Shown: one piece after another, positions 9,543 through 18,806 of the stretch | Layout: each line of letters opens with the position of its first letter | Position numbering within the stretch: position 1 is the first letter of the stretch | Assembly (NCBI GenBank): GCA_025210395.1 | Contig: JAOARV010000023.1 | Location: 1-60,021 of the forward strand | Direction of reading: 5' to 3' | DNA: 60,021 bases | Source of the DNA: Marinisporobacter sp. | Lineage (GTDB): Bacteria; Bacillota; Clostridia; Peptostreptococcales; Thermotaleaceae | Notes under the pieces: model-generated | What the model saw: the letters and a program-made list of their open reading frames with translations, nothing else | Databases searched by the model: none | Told to the model about the DNA's origin: nothing | Made by a program: the position numbers and the translations under genes

Positions 9543-10457
9543 ATGCTAAAAGAATTATTTCGAAAGAAGAAGTATGGAACGATCCATATACATGATAGTA
9601 AAGAAAATAAAAAAGCTTCTTTAAAAAATCTATCGAATCATGAAGAAAAGCATGATAAAAAAGTAGATGAAACCTTTTGGGTGCAGTGTAAAGATTGTAA
9701 GGAATGGGTATTAAAAGAAGAGGTTCAAGAGAATATGTATACCTGTCCTAAATGTGATTATCACTTTAGGATAAGTGCTAGAGAAAGAATCTGTTTATTA
9801 GTAGATGATAATAGCTTCATAGAATATGATAAAGAATTAGAAGCCAATGATCCATTAGTTTTTCCAGAATATAAGGAGAAAGTAGATTTAGCAAAGGAAA
9901 AATCAAAGGAATTAGATGCTATTATCACGGGAGAAGGAAAAATCAAAGGAATCCCCCTTATGATCTGTGTCATGAATCCAGAATTTATGATGGGAAGTAT
10001 GGGATGTGTCGTTGGAGAGAAAATCACTAGGGCTATCGAAAAAGCTATAGAGAAGAGACTACCTGTAATCATTTTCACAGCTTCTGGTGGCGCAAGAATG
10101 CAAGAAGGAATTCTTTCTTTAATGCAGATGGCAAAAACATCAGCAGCACTCAGTAGATTAGCAGATGAAGGACTGCTTTTTATTTCAGCTTTAACAGATC
10201 CAACTACAGGAGGGGTTACAGCTAGCTTTGCTATGCTTGGAGATATAATCTTAGCAGAGCCGAAAGCATTAATCGGCTTTGCAGGACCTCGCGTAATAGA
10301 ACAAACGATAAGACAAAAACTGCCTGAAGGATTTCAAAGGTCTGAATTTTTAATGGAGCGAGGTTTTGTAGATAGAATCGTCCATAGGAAAAATTTAAGA
10401 GAAGTATTATATAAAATATTAAATATTCACACAATAAGAGGTGAAAAAAATGAATAG
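9543..10457 (+). CDS. accD: Acetyl-CoA carboxylase carboxyltransferase subunit beta
   Basis: Beta half of the carboxyltransferase that moves CO2 from biotin to acetyl-CoA. It has an N-terminal zinc ribbon with two CxxC pairs (CKDC about 20 residues before CPKC), then a crotonase-fold domain with TASGGARMQEG and DPTTGGVTASFAMLGD. An in-frame GTG at 9534 is the 3' part of the Shine-Dalgarno AGAAAGGTG, so ATG 9543 is the better start. The 3' end overlaps accA by 8 bases, suggesting coupled translation of the two carboxyltransferase halves. Confidence 0.95.
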   Translation: MLKELFRKKKYGTIHIHDSKENKKASLKNLSNHEEKHDKKVDETFWVQCKDCKEWVLKEEVQENMYTCPKCDYHFRISARERICLLVDDNSFIEYDKELEANDPLVFPEYKEKVDLAKEKSKELDAIITGEGKIKGIPLMICVMNPEFMMGSMGCVVGEKITRAIEKAIEKRLPVIIFTASGGARMQEGILSLMQMAKTSAALSRLADEGLLFISALTDPTTGGVTASFAMLGDIILAEPKALIGFAGPRVIEQTIRQKLPEGFQRSEFLMERGFVDRIVHRKNLREVLYKILNIHTIRGEKNE

Positions 10458-11394
10458 CCATTTAGATTTTGAAAAACCTATTATAGAGTTAGAAAATAAA
10501 ATAAAAGAACTGGAGATTTTTTCTGTAGAAAATGGCGTATCTTTAGATACAGAGATCAATATTTTAAGAAATAAATTAGAAAATATTAAAAAGGAAGCTT
10601 ATAGTAATTTGACACCATGGCAGAAAGTAAAATTAGCAAGGATGCAGGAAAGACCTACTACATTAGATTATATAGAAAAAATCATTCCTGATTTTATAGA
10701 ACTTCATGGAGATCGATTCTATGGAGATGATGCGGCTATCGTTGGGGGTATTGGAACTCTTGAAGGCATGCCTGTTACAGTGATTGGACATCAAAAGGGG
10801 AAAGATACAAAGGATAATATTAAAAGGAATTTTGGCATGGCGCATCCAGAAGGATATAGAAAGGCTTTAAGGCTTATGAAGCAAGCTGAAAAATTTAAAA
10901 GACCTATTATTACTTTTGTAGATACGCCTGGTGCTTATTGTGGATTAGGTGCAGAGGAGAGAGGTCAAGGAGAAGCCATCGCATTTAATTTACTAGAGAT
11001 GAGTAGACTCAAAACACCAATAATCGTTGTAGTCATTGGAGAAGGCGGAAGTGGAGGAGCATTAGGTTTAGGCGTAGGAGATCGGGTTTGCATGCTTCAA
11101 AATAGTATATATTCAGTTATTTCTCCAGAAGGACTTTCAAGTATCCTTTGGAAAGATGCGACTTTAGCTCAAAAGGCAGCAGACATTATGAAATTAACTG
11201 CTGATGATTTACTTTCATTGAACGTAATTGACAAAATCATAGAAGAGCCATTAGGCGGTGTTCATAAAGATATTGATTTTGTTGTGGAGGGAATAAAGGA
11301 TTATGCATTAAAAGAAATATGTAATTTATTAGAATTAGATCATGATACATTATTAAATGAGAGATATAAGAAAATAAGAAAATTTGGGTTGTAA
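10450..11394 (+). CDS. accA: Acetyl-CoA carboxylase carboxyltransferase subunit alpha
   Basis: Alpha half of the carboxyltransferase, partner of AccD. It opens with the helical HLDFEKPIIELENKI segment typical of AccA and contains RNFGMAHPEGYRKALRLM, DTPGAYCGLGAEERGQGEA and GEGGSGGALGLGVGD. GTG 10441 lies inside the AAGAGGTG ribosome binding site, so ATG 10450 is chosen. Last gene of the operon; a terminator follows. Confidence 0.95.
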   Translation: MNSHLDFEKPIIELENKIKELEIFSVENGVSLDTEINILRNKLENIKKEAYSNLTPWQKVKLARMQERPTTLDYIEKIIPDFIELHGDRFYGDDAAIVGGIGTLEGMPVTVIGHQKGKDTKDNIKRNFGMAHPEGYRKALRLMKQAEKFKRPIITFVDTPGAYCGLGAEERGQGEAIAFNLLEMSRLKTPIIVVVIGEGGSGGALGLGVGDRVCMLQNSIYSVISPEGLSSILWKDATLAQKAADIMKLTADDLLSLNVIDKIIEEPLGGVHKDIDFVVEGIKDYALKEICNLLELDHDTLLNERYKKIRKFGL

Positions 11395-11408
11395 AAAGAG
11401 GGTGTATA

Positions 11409-11461
11409 TAGAGTTGTCTCACAATAGGAATTTATTTCTAGATGGAGAGAACTCTTTTTTT
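11409..11461 (+). terminator. Terminator after accA
   Basis: GAGTTGTCTC (11411-11420) pairs with GAGAGAACTC (11445-11454) with one mismatch, followed by seven T. Confidence 0.7.
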
Positions 11462-11579
11462 GTGAAAGTTTAGGAATGAAATGGATGCTTTTGATGGATA
11501 ATTATTGATAGATCTTTTGGATAATCTTCAAATATGATATATAATAAGTGAAGAAACTGATTAAAAGGAAGGTAAGTTT

Positions 11580-13505
11580 ATGAATTTATTATCTGTTGAA
11601 AATATTTCTAAAAGCTATGGGGATAAGATATTATTTGATGATGTATCCTTTGGCATCAACGAAGGAGAAAAAATAGGATTAATAGGGGTAAATGGAACAG
11701 GAAAATCTACTTTTTTAAAGATGATTGTAGGTGCAGAAACTACTGATACGGGTAGGGTCATTAAAGGAAATCATGTTCGTATTGAGTATTTATCACAAAA
11801 TCCTTATTTTGATCCTGATGCAACGGTGCTTCAACAAGTGTTTAAAGGAAATTCTCCTATTATGACATTATTAAGAGATTATGAAAAGCTATTGGAAAAA
11901 TTAAAATATTCTCCAAATGATGATGCATTGCAAAATAAATTTATGAAGTTAAATCAAGATATGGATGCTTTAGGAGCGTGGCAATTAGAGAGTGAAGCAA
12001 AAAACGTATTAACAAAGCTAGGTATTTATGATTTTGATGTGAAGGTAGGAAACCTTTCAGGAGGACAAAGAAAAAGAATTGCATTAGCTAGTGCACTTAT
12101 TAGTCCTTGTGAGCTATTGGTTTTAGATGAGCCAACTAATCATATTGATAATGAAACTATAAAATGGTTAGAAGAGTATTTGAATAAAAGAAAAGGTGCA
12201 TTACTGATGATTACCCATGATCGGTATTTTTTAGATCGAGTGACAAATCGTATTTTAGAAATAGATGGGGGTAACCTTTATCAATATACAGGAAACTATA
12301 GTACTTTCCTACAGGCAAAGTCAGAAAGGGAAGAACAAAGATTATCAGCAGAGAAGAAAAGACAAAATCTTTATCGGAAAGAATTGGCTTGGATTAAAAG
12401 CGGTGTGAAAGCTAGAACTACAAAGCAAAAGGCTAGAATTCAGAGATTTGAAAAGATTGAAGAAGGAAAAATAGATATAAATGAAGAAAAAATGGAGATA
12501 TCTGTAGGGAAAAGGCGTTTAGGAAAGAAGGTTATTGAACTCAACCATATATCTAAAAGCTATGGAGAAAAAAAGTGTATTGATGATTTTACTTATATTG
12601 TATTAAGAAATGATCGGGTAGGAATTGTAGGACCTAATGGAATGGGAAAATCCACTTTATTAAATATTATGGCAGAAAAAATTGAACCAGATGGTGGAAG
12701 CATTGAAAGAGGAGAGACAGTAAAAATCGGATACTTTTCTCAAGAAAGTGATGAAATGGATCAAGCTTTAAGAGTGATTGATTATATTAAAAATGAAGCA
12801 GAATATATTACAAATGGAGAAGGCATGAAAATCACTGCATCTCAAATGCTAGAAAGATTTTTATTTCCTCCTCATGTGCAGTGGACGCCTATTGCAAAGC
12901 TATCTGGTGGAGAAAAGAGGAGACTTTATTTATTAAAGGTTTTAATGAGTGCTCCCAATGTGATTTTTTTAGATGAGCCTACAAATGATTTAGATATCAA
13001 GACTTTGACTATTCTTGAAGATTATCTTGAAGAATTTCATGGTGCTGTCATTGTTGTTTCCCATGATCGTTATTTTTTAGATAAGGTGACAGATAAAATT
13101 TTTGCCTTTGAAGGAAAGGGGAGCATCAAGGAATATACAGGAAATTATTCAGAATATGAAGCAGCAGTAGAAGCAAAAGACCATTCTTTGAATCATGAAA
13201 AAGCTACTAAGAATACAGAAAAAAAGAAGGAACAAGCTATAAATAAACCTAAAAAACTTAAGTTTACCTTTAAAGAGCAAAGAGAATATGATCAGATTGA
13301 TGGAATCATTGAAAATATAGAAGAAAAGATTGAAGCGGTTAGTGAAAAAATCAATCAATCAGGAAGTGACTTTGAACTCCTTCAAAAGCTAGTAAGTGAA
13401 AAGGAAAGCTTAGAAAAGGAATTAGATGAAAAAATGGAGAGATGGACCTATCTAAATGAGTTAGCAGAGAGAATAGAGGAGCAAAAAGAAATTTCAAAGG
13501 GATAG
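11580..13505 (+). CDS. ABC-F family ATPase (Uup/YfmR-like)
   Basis: Soluble tandem ATPase with two ABC domains and no membrane part; family members act on the ribosome. Walker A motifs are GVNGTGKST and GPNGMGKST, signatures LSGGQRKR and LSGGEKRR, Walker B LLVLDEPTNHID and VIFLDEPTNDLD. The linker between domains is about 80 residues and charged. A C-terminal coiled-coil (about 545-640) places it with Uup/YfmR-type proteins rather than short ABC-F proteins. ATG 11580 follows GGAAGGTAAGTTT. Monocistronic. Whether it has any antibiotic-protection activity cannot be told from sequence. Confidence 0.92.
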   Translation: MNLLSVENISKSYGDKILFDDVSFGINEGEKIGLIGVNGTGKSTFLKMIVGAETTDTGRVIKGNHVRIEYLSQNPYFDPDATVLQQVFKGNSPIMTLLRDYEKLLEKLKYSPNDDALQNKFMKLNQDMDALGAWQLESEAKNVLTKLGIYDFDVKVGNLSGGQRKRIALASALISPCELLVLDEPTNHIDNETIKWLEEYLNKRKGALLMITHDRYFLDRVTNRILEIDGGNLYQYTGNYSTFLQAKSEREEQRLSAEKKRQNLYRKELAWIKSGVKARTTKQKARIQRFEKIEEGKIDINEEKMEISVGKRRLGKKVIELNHISKSYGEKKCIDDFTYIVLRNDRVGIVGPNGMGKSTLLNIMAEKIEPDGGSIERGETVKIGYFSQESDEMDQALRVIDYIKNEAEYITNGEGMKITASQMLERFLFPPHVQWTPIAKLSGGEKRRLYLLKVLMSAPNVIFLDEPTNDLDIKTLTILEDYLEEFHGAVIVVSHDRYFLDKVTDKIFAFEGKGSIKEYTGNYSEYEAAVEAKDHSLNHEKATKNTEKKKEQAINKPKKLKFTFKEQREYDQIDGIIENIEEKIEAVSEKINQSGSDFELLQKLVSEKESLEKELDEKMERWTYLNELAERIEEQKEISKG

Positions 13506-13544
13506 AACCAATTCCATAAAAAAGAAAGATGAAATTCTGATTTT

Positions 13545-13573
13545 AAAAATAGGCTGCTAAGAGCAGCCTATTT
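13545..13573. terminator. Bidirectional terminator between ABC-F and the HPr operon
   Basis: A perfect 12-bp stem AAATAGGCTGCT / AGCAGCCTATTT (13547-13558 and 13562-13573) with a three-base loop. It lies between convergent genes; the minus-strand reading gives the longer U-run. Confidence 0.9.
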
Positions 13574-13627
13574 ACTCATCAATATATTGATATTTAGAAC
13601 AGTGTTTGCAAATTTTTTCACTTCTTC

Positions 13628-13891
13628 CTACTCTTCTCCAAACTTTGATTCGATTAATGAAACTAAAGCTGCTATAGCCTCTTCTTCATCTGGACCACTT
13701 GCAGAAATAGTAATTTCAGCATCTTTTGTAAGTCCTAAACTAAGAATATTCATAATTGATTTTGCATTGAAGGATGATTCGTTAAAAATGATGTTGATAT
13801 CAGATTTAAATTGAGTTGCAGTTTTTACAAATATTCCAGCTGGTCTAGCATGTAATCCTGTTTCGTTTAATATTTTTAATGTTTTTTCCAT
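13628..13891 (-). CDS. HPr family phosphocarrier protein
   Basis: Small PTS phosphocarrier, 87 residues. The phosphorylated histidine is in TGLHARPAG (His14), and the serine region AKSIMNILSLGL matches the HPr kinase site (Ser45 here). It is the last gene of the leftward glycyl-radical operon, 25 bases downstream of the aldolase gene, with RBS AGGAGGCC. This placement suggests an HPr devoted to the fructose-type EIIA/EIIC/EIIB set in the divergent arm, or an additional copy of the general HPr. Whether the genome has another ptsH is not visible here. Confidence 0.92.
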   Translation of the reverse strand: MEKTLKILNETGLHARPAGIFVKTATQFKSDINIIFNESSFNAKSIMNILSLGLTKDAEITISASGPDEEEAIAALVSLIESKFGEE

Positions 13892-13916
13892 TTTATTTGG
13901 CCTCCTATGACTTTTA

Positions 13917-14597
13917 TTATTTTACATCTAAAGTAGTTTTTTCTACGCCGTATACACTTTCCCAATCTGTAATAAATTGATCAACACTCCAATCCGTTAA
14001 GGGGTGCTCAAGGATTTTATCCATAATCTCAGGATTTACAGTAACTGACTGAGCTCCTGTAAGGGATACACAATGTACTTGTTGAACATTTTTAAATGAA
14101 GCGGCTAAAACTTTAGCATCTAAACCATATAATTCAAATAATTGAACGATTTCATCTACAACACCAACGCCATTGCCGCTGATATTGTCTATTCTATTCA
14201 CATATGGAGCAACAAATTCAGCTCCAGCCATTGCTGCCATAAGAGCTTGCTGAGCTGTAAAAATTGCTGTAGCTGTAATTTTTATCCCTTTTGATTGAAG
14301 GATTTTCATGGCTTTGATCCCTTCTTTAGTGACAGGGATTTTAATATATAAGTTTCCACCGATCACTTTATTTAGATAAAGGGCTTCTTCAACCATTTTT
14401 TCAGCATTTGTACTCACTGCTTGTACATGAAGCATAGATTCTACTCCGATAATTTCTCTAATATTTTTTAAGATTTCTAAGAAATCTCTTTTTTCTTTTG
14501 AAATAATTGTTGGATTTGTTGTAACTCCATCCATAGGATAGAAGTTGTAAGCCTTCTTAATTGCTTCTAAATTTGCAGTATCTAATAAATAAAGCAT
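13917..14597 (-). CDS. Fructose-6-phosphate aldolase-like (FSA/TalC) transaldolase-family protein
   Basis: Class I aldolase of the small transaldolase family, 226 residues. Schiff-base lysine Lys86 (YIKIPVT), the FSA-specific glutamine Gln59 (LHVQAV; true transaldolases have Glu here) and catalytic tyrosine Tyr132 (APYVNRID) are all present. E. coli FsaA/FsaB work next to the radical enzymes YbiW/PflD and cleave 1-deoxyfructose-6-phosphate to glyceraldehyde-3-phosphate and hydroxyacetone. The same role is inferred here from the shared operon. RBS GAAGGAGATG; start ATG 14597. Confidence 0.9.
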   Translation of the reverse strand: MLYLLDTANLEAIKKAYNFYPMDGVTTNPTIISKEKRDFLEILKNIREIIGVESMLHVQAVSTNAEKMVEEALYLNKVIGGNLYIKIPVTKEGIKAMKILQSKGIKITATAIFTAQQALMAAMAGAEFVAPYVNRIDNISGNGVGVVDEIVQLFELYGLDAKVLAASFKNVQQVHCVSLTGAQSVTVNPEIMDKILEHPLTDWSVDQFITDWESVYGVEKTTLDVK

Positions 14598-14615
14598 AAA
14601 AACATCTCCTTCATT

Positions 14616-15482
14616 TTATAATTTAAATTTAAATTCTTCAATACATTTTTTGATTGCATCCTTTGTATCTGAGAATACAATTCCATATTTTCTGAGTTGA
14701 TCAGTACATAAACGTACATCTCTTGGATGTTCTTTATATTTTTCTGTATCTTTTTCAATAAGTGCATCAATTCTTTCTTCAATACCAAGCTTTTTTAATA
14801 TGAAGCAAGTGATCTCATAACGGCTTAACGGATTGTGACTACCTGTGTGATAAGTTCCGTATGGAATAGCAAATATTTTTGTGAATTGATCTATGAGTTC
14901 ATGAACATAAGTTAGTCCTCTATATTCATTGCAGGTAACTTTTGTTTTTTTACCTTCTAGAGCAATCAATAAAGTATTCCATAGTATGTTTGGGTTGATG
15001 CCACAATTTCTTTCAGGAAGACCAAATAACCAAGTAAATCTTAATATCCAAAGTTCATCTAAGGTTTCTCTTAACAACTTTTCAGCTTTAAGCTTATTTC
15101 TTCCATACATGGTTTTAGGGGTAGGAATCATATCTTCTGTATAAGGACCTGACTCAATATTATCATTAAAAACTTGTTCTGTACTGATGAATACCATTTT
15201 TGCATTTACTTCTTTACATGCTTTTGCTACATTTAAAGCACCTGTTACATTTACTTTATGAGCAATTTCTGGATTGTTATTACAAAAGTCAGTGCTTGCA
15301 ATGGCAGCAGCATGAATAACATAGTCAGGGTTAAAGGCTTTAAAAGTTTCCATTACCTTTTTTTCATCAGTAATATCTAATTCTGGTACATCTGTAGAGA
15401 GAATTTCATAATCATTTTGGTATTTCTTTGTAAATCTAGTACAGAAGAATCCATTTCCACCAGTTAATAAAATCTTCTTCAT
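14616..15482 (-). CDS. Extended SDR, RmlD-like sugar reductase/epimerase
   Basis: NAD(P)-binding extended short-chain dehydrogenase of the dTDP-4-dehydrorhamnose reductase superfamily, 288 residues. The dinucleotide motif is LLTGGNGFF, followed by DVPELDITD and YVIHAAAIAS; the catalytic pair is in YGRNK, with the upstream ISTEQVF strand. It sits between the activase and the aldolase genes of a sugar-catabolic operon, with no nucleotide-sugar genes nearby, so a role in polysaccharide synthesis looks unlikely. Possible roles are reduction or epimerisation of the sugar phosphate or reduction of the hydroxyacetone product; none is proven by the sequence. Confidence 0.8.
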   Translation of the reverse strand: MKKILLTGGNGFFCTRFTKKYQNDYEILSTDVPELDITDEKKVMETFKAFNPDYVIHAAAIASTDFCNNNPEIAHKVNVTGALNVAKACKEVNAKMVFISTEQVFNDNIESGPYTEDMIPTPKTMYGRNKLKAEKLLRETLDELWILRFTWLFGLPERNCGINPNILWNTLLIALEGKKTKVTCNEYRGLTYVHELIDQFTKIFAIPYGTYHTGSHNPLSRYEITCFILKKLGIEERIDALIEKDTEKYKEHPRDVRLCTDQLRKYGIVFSDTKDAIKKCIEEFKFKL

Positions 15483-15503
15483 TTGATCACCTCATTTTAA
15501 ATT

Positions 15504-16325
15504 TTAACCACCAATTGTTACATGAAGACCTTCTTTTTCTATTTTATTTTTTACTTCCTCGATCAATTCATCAGAAGGAACAGGAAGATCTTTCAGCGGA
15601 TACGATTTATTCAAAAATACATATTTATTGCTTCCATATTGATGGAATGGTAAAATGTGTATTTCTTTTAAATTTAAGCTTTTCACAAATTTAATGATTG
15701 CTCTTATATTCTCATCATCTAAGGTGTAACCAGGTATTAAGGGAACCCTAGGGATGACTCTTTTTCCTAATTGAACTAAGGAGCGAAGGTTATTTTTTAT
15801 AAGGTTTATATCTGCTCCTAATATTTCTTTTCCTTTATTTTCATCCATTATTTTAAGGTCAAATAAAATTAAATCTAAATAATGGGCTAATTCAATAAGG
15901 TGTTTTGTTTGCCCTTGTCCACCGGTTTCTATAGCAGTGTTTATACCTAAGCTTTTTAATTCTTTGAGAAGTTCCTTTGCAAAAGGAGCTTGGGATAAAA
16001 CTTCTCCACCAGAAAGGGTAACGCCACCATTGGAAGTATGATAAAAGATATTATCCTTTATGACTTCCTGAACAATTTCATCTACTGTCATATATTGACC
16101 AAATTCAGTAATAGCCCCTGATGGACATTCATCGACATCAAAGCTACATTGACGACACTGGATACATTTTGAAGTTATTTTTACTTTTTGAATTTCAAAG
16201 CTTAAAGATTCAGGATTGCTACACCAAGGACATCTTAGGGGGCATCCTTTGAAAAATACTATTGTTCGAATACCATCGCCATCTCGAAGAGAATATCGCT
16301 GAATATTAACAATCAAGCCTTTCAT
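15504..16325 (-). CDS. Glycyl-radical enzyme activating enzyme (radical SAM)
   Basis: Radical SAM enzyme that uses S-adenosylmethionine to place the glycyl radical on the neighbouring enzyme. The 273-residue protein has the radical SAM cluster motif CPLRCPWC at the N terminus and, after it, a ferredoxin-like cysteine set (CIQCRQC ... CPSG) typical of activases for GRE dehydratases and lyases rather than of the shorter PFL activase. SGGEVLSQ matches the SAM-binding GGE motif. It lies 14 bases downstream of the GRE gene. Confidence 0.95.
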   Translation of the reverse strand: MKGLIVNIQRYSLRDGDGIRTIVFFKGCPLRCPWCSNPESLSFEIQKVKITSKCIQCRQCSFDVDECPSGAITEFGQYMTVDEIVQEVIKDNIFYHTSNGGVTLSGGEVLSQAPFAKELLKELKSLGINTAIETGGQGQTKHLIELAHYLDLILFDLKIMDENKGKEILGADINLIKNNLRSLVQLGKRVIPRVPLIPGYTLDDENIRAIIKFVKSLNLKEIHILPFHQYGSNKYVFLNKSYPLKDLPVPSDELIEEVKNKIEKEGLHVTIGG

Positions 16326-16339
16326 ATGATCACTTCTTC

Positions 16340-18640
16340 CTATAAATTATGCTCAGTTCTTCGTATGATATCATTTTGAATCTCTTTACTTAACTCTGTA
16401 AAGAAAGCACTATATCCTGCTACTCTTACTACTAAGCCTTTATATTCATTTGGAGATGCTTGTGCTTTTTTTAGTGTATCAACAGAGATTACATTGAATT
16501 GAACATGTTGAAGCTTAAGCTTCATAAAAGCAAGAAGGAAATTAGAAAGCTTATGAATACCTTCTGTCCCTTCAAGCGTTTTTGGACTGAATTTTACATT
16601 TAATAAACTGCCGTTGGTTGTTAAGTAGTTATCTAGCTTGCTTACACTTTTAAGTACAGCAGTAGGACCTAGTGCATCTCTACCAACCATAGGGGATAGG
16701 CCTCCATCTGCAAGCTGTTCTCCATTTTTTCTGCCATCAGGTGTTGCACCTACAGCTTCACCAAGAGGAATATGAGCTGAGACTGTATAAGAGCCAGGAA
16801 TAAAGCTTCCACCTCGTGGTGTTTGGTATTTTTCAACAGTTTTTGCATAATATCTCAGAATATCTGAACTGATATAATCTACTTCATCATTATCATTTCC
16901 GTATTTATCGTACTTGTTAATGAGTCGTACTTTTAATTTTTCATATTCTTCACATTCAAAGTTGTTTTCTAATGCTTCTATGAGTTTAGCAAAAGAAATT
17001 CTTTTTTCTTCAAAAACAATTTTTTTAAGGGCATAAAGGGAATCACTTAAATTTGCTATACCAATTCCTTGAACACCAGAAAAATTATATTTTGCACCAC
17101 CATAAGTAAGATCTTTACCAGTTTCTAAACATCCGTCAATGAAACAAGATAATAATGGAACAGGGGCAAATTCTTTATGACCAATATCTACAATATTACT
17201 ACCATCTACCATAAGTTTTACATAATAATCTATTTTTTCTTTTATTTGATCAATAATATGGTCAAATGTAATAGAAGGATGATCTTTATTTTCTTTTAAA
17301 GAAATTTCCATTATTTTCAACAAATTAAATAATGCGATATCATGAAGTCCATAAGTTTTTCCAGGAATGGAAAGTTCAACACATCCCACAACAGAATAGT
17401 CACGTGCATGTTCTAAGCTTACACCTCTATTTAAAAATCCGGGAACGATGACTTCATCATTGAATATTTGAGGAACACCTGTGCCGAGTCTTATGGTTTC
17501 AGAAGTTTTATTTAAAAATGGTCTCTCAATCAATTCGTTTACTCTTACACCTAAGTTAGGTTGAGGAAGACGAATATCTTGATAAGTGTCTAAACAAAGA
17601 TAAGATAAATCATTCACAGCAGAACGACCATTTTTTGTAAGTCCTCCAAGGGTGATGGTATATCCAGTTGGAAAACCAGCAAAATATTTAGCACTATTGC
17701 TACTTCTAATTAAAACCACATCATTTGTTTTAATCCATAAATGGGTCAAGATTTCTCTAAGTTTTTCTTTGAACAGACCCTTTTCAATGTCATGTTTATA
17801 AAAGGGATACATATATTTATCAAAACCACCCAATGACAATGAGCTAGCATTTGATTCATATTGAAGAATTACACACATATACCATAATAATTGACAAGCT
17901 TCATAAAAGGATTCAGGCTTTTGTTTAGAAATCTTCTTTGAGATACGAGCAATTTCTAAAAGTTCAGCCTTTCTTTTTTCATCTATTTCTTTTTTAGCAT
18001 AGTCTTTTGCTAAATCTGCATATCTTAAAATATGTTTTTGAGAAGATTTAAGAACGATTAAAGATGCTTCATAAAAATGATTATTTGGACTTTGCTCATG
18101 TAAAAGGATTGTTTGATCAATGATCTTTTGAAGACCTAAATTTAGTAGCTTTTCAAAATCGGCAATAATATGACCTTGGCCTTTATCTGTTTGATTGAGC
18201 TTTACAATTTTTAATGCTACAGGTTCTTTTACTTCAGGGGTTAGCTTGTTATTGATAAAATCCTTTAAAGATTTTCCTTTCCAATAAGGATATAAAACTT
18301 CTTTATATGTTTTTTTATCTTCTTCTGATATATAAAAAGAGTCTTGAGGTCTTTTTTCGAAGATATCAAGTTCATCATAAATCCAATAAGGATCCATTTC
18401 AGGAGAGATAATACCACTTCTAGGCTTGATTGTACGATTACCAGCTATAAGTTCGCCCTCTCTTATAGAAATATTTACATGATGGAGTATATGAGCAGTA
18501 GCTTTGGCTCTTCTAATAATGCTGGGTTCATTTTCTGTAGTTTTGTAGCTTTGTGTATAAAGTATTGCTCTTTCTATAGAAACTTCTCTCTTGTTTTCAA
18601 AAAGTTGATTTTTTAATGATTGAATTTTTTCATAATCCAT
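16340..18640 (-). CDS. Glycyl radical enzyme, YbiW/PflD-like
   Basis: Oxygen-sensitive radical enzyme of 766 residues. The glycyl radical site is RVAGYSAFF (Gly742) and the thiyl cysteine is Cys420 in SVVGCVELSIPG. The single cysteine followed by Glu422 is the pattern of C-O-cleaving dehydratases and lyases; pyruvate formate-lyase has Cys-Cys. The neighbours (FSA-type aldolase, fructose-type PTS, HPr) match the E. coli ybiW/pflD loci, whose enzymes open 1,5-anhydroglucitol- or 1,5-anhydromannitol-6-phosphate. The exact substrate here is inferred. First gene of the leftward operon; RBS AAAGGAGGTATAGATCA, start ATG 18640. Confidence 0.93.
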   Translation of the reverse strand: MDYEKIQSLKNQLFENKREVSIERAILYTQSYKTTENEPSIIRRAKATAHILHHVNISIREGELIAGNRTIKPRSGIISPEMDPYWIYDELDIFEKRPQDSFYISEEDKKTYKEVLYPYWKGKSLKDFINNKLTPEVKEPVALKIVKLNQTDKGQGHIIADFEKLLNLGLQKIIDQTILLHEQSPNNHFYEASLIVLKSSQKHILRYADLAKDYAKKEIDEKRKAELLEIARISKKISKQKPESFYEACQLLWYMCVILQYESNASSLSLGGFDKYMYPFYKHDIEKGLFKEKLREILTHLWIKTNDVVLIRSSNSAKYFAGFPTGYTITLGGLTKNGRSAVNDLSYLCLDTYQDIRLPQPNLGVRVNELIERPFLNKTSETIRLGTGVPQIFNDEVIVPGFLNRGVSLEHARDYSVVGCVELSIPGKTYGLHDIALFNLLKIMEISLKENKDHPSITFDHIIDQIKEKIDYYVKLMVDGSNIVDIGHKEFAPVPLLSCFIDGCLETGKDLTYGGAKYNFSGVQGIGIANLSDSLYALKKIVFEEKRISFAKLIEALENNFECEEYEKLKVRLINKYDKYGNDNDEVDYISSDILRYYAKTVEKYQTPRGGSFIPGSYTVSAHIPLGEAVGATPDGRKNGEQLADGGLSPMVGRDALGPTAVLKSVSKLDNYLTTNGSLLNVKFSPKTLEGTEGIHKLSNFLLAFMKLKLQHVQFNVISVDTLKKAQASPNEYKGLVVRVAGYSAFFTELSKEIQNDIIRRTEHNL

Positions 18641-18689
18641 TGATCTATACCTCCTTTTTATAAAATGAAACTAAAAATGCTTTCGAGAA

Positions 18690-18750
18690 TTGTTTGTTAT
18701 TATTGTTTATTGTTTTGTATTATTGTATAATTAAAATAATAAAAATTCAA
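18690..18750. promoter_or_regulatory. Divergent overlapping promoters with TTGTT repeats
   Basis: Minus strand: TTGAAT (18750-18745), 17 bases, TACAAT (18727-18722), directed at the glycyl-radical operon. Plus strand: TTGTTT (18703-18708), 17 bases, TATAAT (18726-18731), directed at the UPF0303-HAD-DeoR-ManA genes. The stretch 18690-18717 repeats TTGTT four times at short spacing, which resembles operators of DeoR-family repressors. It overlaps the plus -35 and the expected minus start. The DeoR gene at 20250 is the natural candidate regulator. Confidence 0.6.
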
Positions 18751-18806
18751 TAGGAAAATTTAATATTTTTCAAATTTTATGATAAGAAATAGAGAGGAGT
18801 TCTAGT

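Noticed and set aside
14582..14788. 68-codon minus ORF overlapping the SDR gene
   Set aside because: It lies in another frame of the SDR gene and lacks a recognisable start signal or family.
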